Shown piece by piece: positions 54,838-64,000 of a DNA stretch of 64,000 nucleotides. Each line of letters begins with the position of its first letter. The first letter of the stretch is position 1. This stretch comes from Tricholoma matsutake. Taxonomy: Eukaryota; Basidiomycota; Agaricomycetes; Agaricales; Tricholomataceae. Location of the stretch: positions 1,984,001 through 2,048,000 of the forward strand of contig AP026539.1 in the NCBI GenBank assembly GCA_026075535.2. Direction: 5' to 3'. Under the pieces are notes generated by a model. It searched no databases, had not been told where the DNA came from, and saw only the letters and a list, made by a program, of their open reading frames with translations. The position numbers and the translations under genes are program-made.

Positions 54838-57800
54838 ATGGGTACCGATACTGTTGATCCCCCATCTATTTCCCCTATCAAACCTTCTGTGCAATATACT
54901 GGGGAGAAGCTCGACAAACTTAAATCAAATTACAAAGAATGGTGCGAGGAGATTATTATTGCTTTATCATTAAACAGCCTTTATGAGTATGTTATGGGCG
55001 GAATACCTGAGCCCACTTCTACCAAACTCTGAGTGCTTGCCAACTGGAAGGTGAATTCCTGCCTCATGTATGCGTTTATCATGTCCAGTGTCTCTCCATC
55101 TGAGCATAAATTCCTGGACATTAAAGTAGGCCCTGATGCAAACTGGAAAATTCTCCAGGACCGTCACCAGAAGGAAGGCCCCATTCTGCAGGTCCAGCTC
55201 TTACAACAAGTGCTTTCCATCCAGTGTATGAAGGACACACCACTCCCTAAGACGGCAGAAAAGATTTGCGCGTTAATTGAACACGCTTTTGCCATGGGTG
55301 ATATACAGGCCGATCTTCTTTGTTGCATTGCTCTCCTTAATTCCCTTAGTGATAATTTTCCACATGCTCGCTCCATTATTTCACAGGATATTGCTGCTTC
55401 TTCCCTCTCAGCTCCATATGGCTTGAAGGATATCAAATTATTTCTGGAGAATGAACAATCACTACTTGAGAATGATCACCGTGGTGGTTCCAAAAACCAT
55501 GCCGCTTTTACCACACAGTCCAAATCTTCCAAGCTCCCTAACGCACCAATCTGCACCAACACTAACTGTGGGAAACTTGGCCACACAAAACAATATTGCA
55601 TTAAACCTGGTGGTGGTATGGCTGGGAAATCACTTGAGGAGTTGATCACTGCTCGCAGGGCTGCCCATGAGAAGAAATCCTTACCGGCTGGCACTACAAA
55701 GGTTCCTATTACCATGAAGGACATTAATGGTCATGCCTTCACTGTCATGGTCGACCCCGATATTCCTACCCCACCTGCACCAGAATTTGCCGGGCTTGCT
55801 CATGACCCGCTGCCTTTAGACCCTTTGGACGTGCTGGAATATGAAGGATGGGTTGCTGTGGAGGAGGAGCTTACCACTACAGTGGACTGGAAACACCATA
55901 CATCACCCATCCCTGACAATGCACTCACCGTGGAACCCCTTTCACAGACTTGTCACTCACACATCACCTTAGATGCTCTCCCCTTTATTATTGACTCTGG
56001 GGCTACAGTACATATATCCCCTGACAAGTCTGACTTCCTCACCTTACGACCCATTTCACCTTGCTCTGTCAGAGGTGTTGGTGGTTCATCTATTGATGCT
56101 GTCAGTGTTGGTGATATACAGCTAAGAATAGCCTGGGGCGCATCAATTATTTTACGTAATGCCCTCTACATCCCAAAATCGGCAGTTCAGCTGATCTCAG
56201 TGGGCACACTGGCCGACGACTCTAATGCTGTCACACATTTTGACAGTAACACATGCTGGTTCACTGATAAATCCTCCAGGGCCTTCATAGCTCGTGGATT
56301 GCACATATCTAGAAAGCTTTACATGCTCAACATTGCATCAGCCCAGGCTGATCACGTGCTAATGGTTCACAATACCCCTACTCTCGAGACATGGCATCAT
56401 CGTCTGGGTCATGCAAATTACCAGGCACTCTGGGATATGGCCAAGAAGGGCACTTTCACTGGTGTGCCGCTCGCTTCATTGCAAAAATTACCTAAATGTG
56501 ATTCCTGTGTCCTTGGCAAGCAGACCAAGTCTCCAGTCCCCAACAAGCGTCAGGAGGGACCAGGCCATAAGGCAACAAGGAAGCTGGAAAAGGTGTGGGT
56601 GGATCTATCTGGACCACATTCAGTAACGTTGCATGCAGGGAACCATTATATCATGGATATAGTAGATGACTACACCTCATTCCCATGGTCTATACCATTG
56701 CAAAATAAAGATGATGCTTTCACAGAACTTAAAGCTTGGGAACTTGCCCAGGAGAACGAAACCGGCCTCAAAGTCGGGACCTATATCACCAATAATGGTG
56801 AACTTGAATCGCACGAAATGAAGGAGTGGTTGAAGACTTGTGGTATTGATCAGTGTTTCATGGCACCTCACACCTCGGCTCACATAGGCTGTGTTGAGCG
56901 AATGCATAGGACACTTATGGCTAAAGCGCGCACTATGCGAATATATGCTGGTCTGCCAGCTTATTTGTGGGATGAGTTCTACCTCACAGCTGCCCACTTG
57001 CACGCCAAGACTACGACCCGTTCACTAGCAAGCCTAACGCCTTGGGAATTATGGTACAAGAGAAAACCTGATTATTCTTATCTTTGGGAGATAGGTTGGA
57101 GGGTGTTTGTGCTTATCCTGGGAAAGGATAATCCCAAGATACTTGAACGATTCATCAAATGCATCTTGATAGGCTATGAGCCAAAATCAAAAGCATATCG
57201 CTGTTATAACCACACAATGCATAAGGTTCATATTTCATATCATGTCCGCTTTCTTGAGAGCCATGAAGGCTATTCACCACCTTCAATCGATGAATTAGGA
57301 GAGGATGATAATATTGGGTCCAGTGGTAGTCTACCCACATTCCTTGGTCCTATTTTACAGCAAGATGATGATGTTGAGTCTTCTCATGAATTCACTCTCC
57401 CTGATGCGCCCTCTAATAGTTTCACGACACCGCCACCACCACCCGTCACCCAGCCTATTCGTCGATCTACCCATGTTCTAATACCCACAGACAAAAACAC
57501 CAATGGTGGCCCTGCTATTACTAGAACAGTGGCTGCAGTGCAAGAATCATTGGAGAGTGCTGCGCATGTAAAGGAGGCGCGGCGGGAGCATCAGGCTGCT
57601 ATTGTGGCTGCACAATCAGATCACATTACGGATCAATCCTCCGATCATGATCGTGATGACATGGAAGAACTCCAACAATCATTTCATAATCTTGATTTGG
57701 GCAATCAAGCGCATCAATTTCAGGCCCTGATCTCGGAAATGGTAGATTTTGATCCGGAGTCACTTCAATTTGAGGATGAGCCGAAAACATGGGATGAAGC

Positions 57801-59128
57801 CAGAAGATCTGTTGATGCAGCACAATGGGAGCATGGATATCTGGAGGAATTGAACTCATTGAAAGAAATGGGGGTATACAAACTAATACCTAGGTCAGAG
57901 GTTCCACTAGGGAAACGTATTAGGCATGGGAGACCGATTTTCCACATTAAGCGCAATGAGGTGGGTACCCCTATTAGATGGAAGGTACACCTAGTCTTCA
58001 GAGGAAATGAACAAATTTATGGCAGGGACTACACCAAAACTACCTCACTGACTGCATGCATGGAATCATGGTGGATTCTCTTACACATAGCCGCCTCACT
58101 TGGCTGGGACGCACAACAGGTCGACATAAAGACGGCCTTTCTTTACGGCTTACTTCCGGATGATGAAATTCAATATATGCAGCAGCCTGCTGGTTTCGAG
58201 GAGCAGGGCAAGGAGGACTGGGTTTGGCAACTACAGTGTGGCTTATATGGTATGAAACAGAGTGGGCGCATTTGGAATCAGACCCTTAACACGCAGATGC
58301 TAAATTGGGGATTCACCCACCTCGTGCGAGTCCTGTATCTATTACCATAAAACTGACACTGGTACAATTATCGCTGCTGTCCATGTCGACGACTATCTAA
58401 CCATCGCCGACTCCAAGGATGAAAACGAGCGCTTCAAGAACCAGATGTGCGAAGTATGGACTATCTCCAAATTGGGGACAGCACATTTTATTATGGGTAT
58501 TGCTGTCTCATGGGACCGAGACATGCATACTGTTGCACTTTCACAGACCGCTCTTATTGACAAAATAGTGGAACAGTTTGGTCAGAAAGAAGCACACCCC
58601 ATTTCTGCCCCATTGGACCCTGGTTTGAAACTACGGTGCTCCAATCTGCAATGTATGTCCCAGGATGCCAGGAATGCCCTGGCCAAGCTTCCCTACTGCT
58701 CTCTTGTTGGATGCTTATTGTACTTGGCAATATCTACATGTCCTGACATTTCTTATGCAGTACAACAGCTCTCTCAATACCTTGATTTGTACTCCTTAGG
58801 ACACTGGAGTGCTGCTATATGGCTAGTATGTTATCTAAAGGGAACTAGGGACTTCAAGCTTTATCTGGGTGGACAGAACCCCATTCTCCTGCATGCCTAT
58901 AGTGACTCCGACTGGGCTAATTGCCATGACACTCATCGCAGCATTGGGGGATACATGTGCTCTCTTGGCTCAGGTGCAGTGTCTTGGGCAGCACATGAAC
59001 AGAAGGTAGTGGCAGCTTCCACCTGTGAAGCAGAATACATAGCGGTGTTTGAGACTGCGAAGGAATGCGTCTGGTTGCGTACACTACTACACGCTATTGA
59101 TTTTCATCAAAACTTGCCTACTACCTGT
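54838..59128 (+). pseudogene. Ty1/copia Gag-Pol, one stop, one frameshift, 3' truncated
   Basis: MGTDTVDPPSISPIK starts a single frame. A TGA at 55030 (after STKL) interrupts gag; the frame continues to 58350. Seen in order: gag with C-x2-C-like knuckle remnant (CTNTNCGKLGHTKQYC, 55552), protease IDSGATVHIS (55988), integrase zinc region HHRLGHANY to CDSCVLGK (56395-56520), core WVDLSGP, YITNNGE (normally TDNG: Asp to Asn, 56782), CVERMHRTL, then RT (VDIKTAFLYG at 58117, AVHVDDYLT at 58378) and RNase H (SDWANC, EAEYIAVFE). A frameshift lies near 58330. The frame is cut at PTTC in RNase H by the LTR at 59126. Copia order (INT before RT) is clear. Confidence 0.9.
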
Positions 59129-59525
59129 TAGGAAACCACCCCATTACCTAATAAACTTTCATTTTATTTTATTATGTTGAATTACGCTACATGACGCCAA
59201 ATGACGCTACATTTTGATAGCGTGAGAATTTTATTTCGCACGCATCAAAATGTACATACATGTACAAGTGCATCGGTAACAACAATGTACAATATATGTA
59301 ACATAGTATATAAACCCTAAATATATGCCTAGGGGACCCCAGTTGTGTTCTCTTAGGTATTCCACCTACGTTTTCGGTGTGAAAGGCCTATCTCAACAAA
59401 CTCACCTATTAATAACCCCTTGCATCAAAACCATCAATTCCCCATCACGAGCGCGGATCCTGCCCCCTTTTTGTAGAGAGAACCTGCACGGTCTTAGCTA
59501 GCAGATAGTGGGTGTCGCCCTAACA
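59126..59525 (+). repeat. LTR (400 bp) inserted in copia RNase H
   Basis: Perfect 7-bp terminal inverted repeat TGTTAGG/CCTAACA. AGTATATAAACCC near 59308 looks like a TATA box. It interrupts the copia frame in RNase H and supplies its accidental TAG stop. No copy exists elsewhere in the window, and 5-bp flanks (CTACC/GAAGA) do not match. The copia coding sequence does not resume after it, so this may be the 5' LTR of a further element. Confidence 0.6.
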
Positions 59526-60011
59526 GAAGAACACAACTTCCCATATCAGTGCGCCTTCTCTTACTTGCGCATACATCATTGTTTCACCGCGCCACATCTG
59601 ATTACTCATCCTTTCAGCACGAGCCAGAAGTACTTGTATATACGTAATCTACCTTTTCTTTCATAAGCCGACACCAGGCCTCGCCTTACATTGCGACTGC
59701 CAGTGATCGAGAGGCAGCGCTCATCATTAGGACAGCTGCAACCAGACAACCGATCGGATATGGTTTAGTTATGATTTACATTACTCTATTCGGACGACTA
59801 TTTTAGTTACAAGCCAAATTCAGTGATATCTCCGAGATCAGGCACTGTTGGAAGGGTTATTGATCCGAAGTGTCAAAATAGGCGCCCGACGAACGACAAA
59901 CCATTGACGAACCTCGACGAACCTTATCACGTGACCCATAAATGTTTGGAGAGGTCTCGAAGAAAAATTTTGAATTTGTCAAAGAAGTGATTCATCACAG
60001 ATTTTACAATT
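59526..60011 (+). other. Untranslated region before a gypsy gag
   Basis: No gene. CATATCAGTGCGC (59543) and TAGGCGCCCGACGAAC (59879) resemble primer-binding-site cores; the second may belong to the gypsy element that follows. No LTR of that element was recognised. Confidence 0.4.
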
Positions 60012-61061
60012 ATGTCCGAACCTTCAACTTCTAATCCCGGTCCTAATCCTGTTCCCATACCAGCACTAGAGGCGAAAATTGATGCGCTCACAGTGCAAAT
60101 GTTGCAATTAGTGTCAGTATTGGCAGCATCACCGCCCAGACAAGCGGAAGTACAGCCAGTGACAATAGGAGAAAGAGATGATGAGATGGAGGAGATGGAG
60201 GAGTGGATATCGCAGGAGGATGAGATGGTGGAGAAATCCGGAAATGGAAAAGTGTGCTTATCTAAGTATGCGCCCCCACAAATCTTTGATGGTACCATGG
60301 AGAATACAAAATCCTTCATCAGCTCTATAGTATTGTACATCCATGGGAGGAAGCCAGAGTTTCGTACAGCCAAGTCTAGGATTATGTTTGCTCTCTCATA
60401 CATTCAGGGGGGGAAAGCACAGTTCTGGAGAAATGAGGCTATTAATCAAATTGCCATGGGAAATAAACCATTTGCAACCTTCAAGGAATTTCTGGAGAGA
60501 TTGGAGGCACAGTTTGGAGACCCTAATCCAAAGGCGACAGCCAATGCTAAATTAAAGACCATGTGCCAAGGTTCCTTAATGGCAGATGAATTTATTTTGC
60601 AGTTCAAAGCAGAAGCTTCACAAACGGATATGGGAGAAGCCACATTGGTAGAGTTTTTGAAAGCAGGATTAAATCCCTCTTTATTCAAGTCTATCTACCG
60701 ACTACCTTCTATGCCAGAGAAGTTGGACGAGTGGTATAATTGGGCAATGCGCCTTGACTGGCAATATCGGCAGGAACAGGCGGAGTCAAAGTTAATGTAC
60801 AGAAGTAGTAAATTTGGAAAGTCATCAGGAGGAAAGTCCAAGAAAGGAAAGGCACCTCAGGCGCAAGCTCCGAGGGCACAGCCACCAGCCATGGCAGTGA
60901 TACCTATAGTTACAGAGTCAGCAGCACCAGCAGATGCAATGGAGGTTGATCAAGTGGGGAGACGAGCCCCACTTAGATGTTTTAATTGTGGGCAGTTAGG
61001 ACACATTTCTAAGAATTGTAAGCAGAAGAGAAGATCAGGGGAGCTATATTCGAGGAAGTGA
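60012..61061 (+). CDS. Gag of the third gypsy lineage
   Basis: Intact 349-residue frame from MSEPSTSNPGPNPVP. A short coiled coil (EAKIDALTVQMLQLVSVL, residues about 17-35) precedes an acidic stretch and the capsid (FDGTMENTKSFISSIVLYI, MFALSYIQGGKAQFW, FKEFLERLEAQFGDPN). A basic Lys/Gly/Ser linker leads to one CCHC knuckle, CFNCGQLGHISKNC (about residues 324-337). No stop or frameshift was seen. The pol coding region follows in another frame after about 20 bp. Confidence 0.88.
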   Translation: MSEPSTSNPGPNPVPIPALEAKIDALTVQMLQLVSVLAASPPRQAEVQPVTIGERDDEMEEMEEWISQEDEMVEKSGNGKVCLSKYAPPQIFDGTMENTKSFISSIVLYIHGRKPEFRTAKSRIMFALSYIQGGKAQFWRNEAINQIAMGNKPFATFKEFLERLEAQFGDPNPKATANAKLKTMCQGSLMADEFILQFKAEASQTDMGEATLVEFLKAGLNPSLFKSIYRLPSMPEKLDEWYNWAMRLDWQYRQEQAESKLMYRSSKFGKSSGGKSKKGKAPQAQAPRAQPPAMAVIPIVTESAAPADAMEVDQVGRRAPLRCFNCGQLGHISKNCKQKRRSGELYSRK

Positions 61062-61079
61062 AGCAGGAGGAGGAGAAGC

Positions 61080-64000
61080 AGGAGAATTTTGTGGAAGAGT
61101 CCCAGTGAAGGTTTCCCCATTGGTGACCCAGAATCGTTACAATGTATTAGTATCCGAGGAAACCCAGAGTAAATCAGAAAAGGAAATCGAGGAGGAGTAC
61201 AACTGTTGCTAATCATGTGACAAAGAAAATTGTCACATGTCATTTCCAAAAACCCCTAAATTCTTTATTCGCTCTGCGCAAATAGAACCCGAAATCACCT
61301 TGACTGTGGGACTGAAGACAGTGGACATGCATGCAGCTATTGATGTGGAAGTGTTGCTTGACAGTGGTGCTACAGGATTATTTATTAATCAATCCTTAAT
61401 TACCGGAAACAGTATTAACACACACAAGCAGGCGCAACCTATAATGGTGTACAATATTGATGGAACAGTCAATCGTGGAGGAACTATCAAGGAGGAGGTG
61501 ACTATGGTACTAAAGTATCAGGAGCATCAGGAGCGAGCCATATTTGAAGTGTGTGATCTTGGGAAAACCAATCTAATAATAGGATGTCCGTGGTTATGGA
61601 AGCATAATCCCGCAATTGATTGGAAAACTGGGAAAGTACAAATGACTTGTTGTCCTAAGGAATGTAATGTGTATGGGAGGAAGATGAAGAAGGAAAAAAG
61701 GAAAAAGAAAGAGAAAGAACATCCGAGAAAGTATTCTGTTACAATGGAGGAAGTGGAGGATGAGGAAATGCCAAATGGGGAAGTTCTGATCATGATTGAG
61801 AAAGAAGAGCAAAAGCAAACCTTTAGAGCAGTTCGTGGAGGACAGTCATGGGACAAGAATATCATGAAGGTGGAGAAGCCAGTGGAGGAATGGGTGCCAA
61901 AAGTGTATCATGAACATTTGTCAGTGTTCCAAAAGAAGGAGTCTGAGCGAATGCCGGTGCAGAAGCCATGGGATCATGCAATTGAGATGAAGCCCGGGTT
62001 TGTGCCGAAGAAGTCAAAGGTATATCTGTTATCTCTGATGGAACAAGAAGAAGTGGATGCGTTCCTGAAGAAGCAATTGCGCAAAGGATACATACAACCT
62101 TTGAAATCACTGCAGACGGCACCAATATTCTTCGTGCCCAAAAAAGACCAAAGGAAGAGGATGTGTACCGATTATAGGTATCTGAATGAGTGGACAGTGA
62201 AGAATGCGTACCCCCTGCCATTAATCTCAGAAGTAATTGATAAGGTGGGAAAAGCCAAGGTCTTTACAAAATTGGATTTACGATGGGGATACAACAATGT
62301 ACAAATAAAGAAAGGAGATGAGTGGAAGGCTGCATTTGCCACGCGTCGAGGATCCTTCGAGCCGCTTGTCATGTTTTTTGGGATGACTAATAGTCCCCCG
62401 ACCTTTCAAAATATGATGAATGACATTTTCAAGGACATAATAGACAAAGGCATGGTAATAATATTTATTGACAACATTCTGATATTCATGGAGGATGAAG
62501 AGAATCATGAGGTGATAGTGCAGGAGGTGTTACAGAGGTTGGCGGAGAATGATCTATTTTTGAAACCAGAGAAGTGTGTGTTTGGGGCAAGTGAGATCGA
62601 GTTCCTAGGATTATTGATCGGCCCTGACGGGATCAAAATGGGTACAGGCGATCACAGATTGGCCTGCGCCCACCCGTGTCAAGGAGGTTCAAGCCTTCTT
62701 GGGACTCGCAAATTATTATCGTCGCTTTGTGCACAATTTTTCTAAAATTGCCGCACCCTTACATAACCTTATGCGAAAGGGAGTAGTATGGAGGTGGGGA
62801 GAGCAGCAGCAGACAGTGTTTGAGGAGTTGAAGAGGAAGTTTGTGGAGGGACCAATATTAGCCCCAGTAGATTTCACATGCCCTTTGCAAGTGGAATCCA
62901 ATGCATCCGATTTTGCTACTGGAGCAGTATTATTAATGCTGTGTGAAGATGACAAATGGCATCCTTGTGCATACTTGTCGAAAGGGTTGAATGATGTGGA
63001 GAGGAATTATGATGTGCATGACAAAGAGATGTTGGGGATAATATGAGCATTGGAGGCATGGAGGCATTATTTGGAGGGATGTATGCATCAGATTGAGATC
63101 TGGACTGATCATCAAAATCTGCAATACTTCATGTCCGCTAAAAAGCTTAATTGCCGGCAAGCATGTTGGGCACTATTCCTATCGCGTTTCAATTTTCACT
63201 TGGTCCACAAAGCAGGAAGCTTAATGAGGAAAGCAGATGCATTATCCAGATGTATTGATCATAAAAGGGGGGTGGAGGAGGACAATAAAAATGTTACCTT
63301 ACTCAAACCCAAATACTTTCGCATTTGCGTTATGCGTCAAGGGCATCTATTAATAGATAGCTCGGAAACGGAAATGTTGTCTAAAATTAGACAATGTTCG
63401 GAAATGGACGATGAAGTAGTGAAGCCGTGAAAGCTCTAAAGGGAGAGAAGAAAGGTAATATCAAAGGAGACAAATGGGCTGAGGAACAAGGGTTGGTGTT
63501 GTTTCGAGGAAAAGTGTATGTACCGAAGGATCAGGATTTGTGAAGGGAGATCGTCTGGTTACATCACCATGTGCCAATTGCCGGACACCCAGGAAGATGG
63601 AAGACATTGGAATTAGTAATGAGAAATTATTGGTGGCCCAGAATTTCGAAGTATGTGTTGGGGTATGTGGATGGATGTGATATCTGCATGAGGGGGAAGA
63701 AATTTCCAGAGAAACCTGCAGGAAAATTAATGCCGAACCCTATACCTAAAGCACTGTGGTGAGATATATCTGTGGATTTTATTACCGGATTACCCAAGGC
63801 TCAAGGGTACAATGCAATATTCGTAGTATGCAACCACTTTACAAAGGAGGTCCATATTATTCCTACTACTACAGAAACCTCATCATTGGGCTTGGTGCGC
63901 CTCTAGCTAAATCAGGTATGGCGGTTACATGGGTTACCCAATACTGTTATCTCCGATCGCAGACCACAATTTGCTTCCGCATTTATGTGAGAACTAAACA
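61080..64000 (+). pseudogene. Pol of the third gypsy lineage, frameshifts and stops, 3' end outside
   Basis: NRYNVLVSEETQ (about 61130) leads through a TAA near 61210 to [17 protein letters not shown] (61237). Protease [12 protein letters not shown] (61353), RT with [17 protein letters not shown] and the palm motif FIDN (62465-62476, Asp to Asn), then a frameshift near 62645. RNase H continues [13 protein letters not shown] to [11 protein letters not shown] with a TGA at 63044 (GIIxALEAW). Another frameshift lies near 63424 and a TGA at 63541. The HHCC domain is GHPGRWKTLEL to CDICMRGK (63580-63700). The integrase core starts DISVDFITGLP after a TGA at 63760 and reaches ISDRRPQFAS near 63955. 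The element is dead. Confidence 0.88.

Larger units (their letters stand above)
60012..64000 (+). mobile_element. Ty3/gypsy element, third lineage, runs off the window
   Basis: Gag, protease, RT, RNase H and integrase are in gypsy order. Residue choices in RT and RNase H ([34 protein letters not shown]) are closer to the chromovirus at 3.5 kb than to the relic at 14 kb, but the nucleotide sequences differ greatly. It lacks an identified 5' LTR and its 3' part lies beyond 64000. Confidence 0.85.

Overview
The window looks like transposon-dense nuclear DNA of an agaricomycete (mushroom-forming) basidiomycete. The supporting signs are Ty3/gypsy chromoviruses with a C-terminal chromodomain, a marY1-type gypsy relic, a KDZ transposase with its CxC2 cysteine cluster, a CxC5-like cluster, a TET/JBP-type dioxygenase, introns of about 50 bp, and no sign of operons. 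I see no intact housekeeping gene. Almost every coding block is a mobile element or a gene family that travels with mobile elements, and most are broken by stops or frameshifts. Many of the stops read as CGA>TGA or CAG>TAG.

Layout. 1-3230: minus-strand marY1-type gypsy relic. 3517-9563: nearly intact chromovirus (two 426-bp LTRs, gag, pol with two stops). 9564-11034: retroelement remnant with a 27-bp tandem repeat and a putative LTR. 11.0-13.9 kb: minus-strand PIF1-like helicase fused to a cysteine-peptidase-like domain. 14.0-18.9 kb: second gypsy lineage, split by an inverted 1.2-kb LTR. 18.9-20.9 kb: two SINE-like elements in inverted orientation enclosing a ladder of hairpins and duplicated exon-intron modules. 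21.2 kb: small RING-finger gene.

21.6-36.4 kb is the most interesting part. Two arrays of a 13-bp repeat, each switching orientation internally, bracket a minus-strand gene of unknown function, a PIF/Harbinger pair (Myb/SANT protein plus DDE transposase) and a full-length but decayed KDZ transposase. Just outside the right array lie an unknown minus-strand gene and, divergent from it, a TET/JBP-like 2-oxoglutarate/Fe(II) dioxygenase. Such enzymes oxidise 5-methylcytosine and are known to spread with KDZ transposons in basidiomycetes. Another KDZ-associated cluster (CxC5-like) starts at 37.6 kb on the minus strand.

36.5-42.4 kb: tandem repeats, low-complexity acidic/basic genes, a third SINE and a second copy of the 1.2-kb LTR. 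42.4-46.8 kb: second chromovirus copy, lacking its 5' end and carrying an 850-bp internal deletion. 46.8-54.3 kb: repeats plus two decayed gene families of unknown function. 54.3-59.1 kb: Ty1/copia element cut off by another LTR. 60.0-64.0 kb: third gypsy lineage running off the window.

The links that matter are transposition (KDZ, Harbinger, gypsy, copia) and cytosine-methylation chemistry (TET/JBP). The C-to-T decay across the window would fit deamination of methylated CpG. This is reading by eye: exon boundaries, LTR ends without target-site duplications and family names were not checked against databases.
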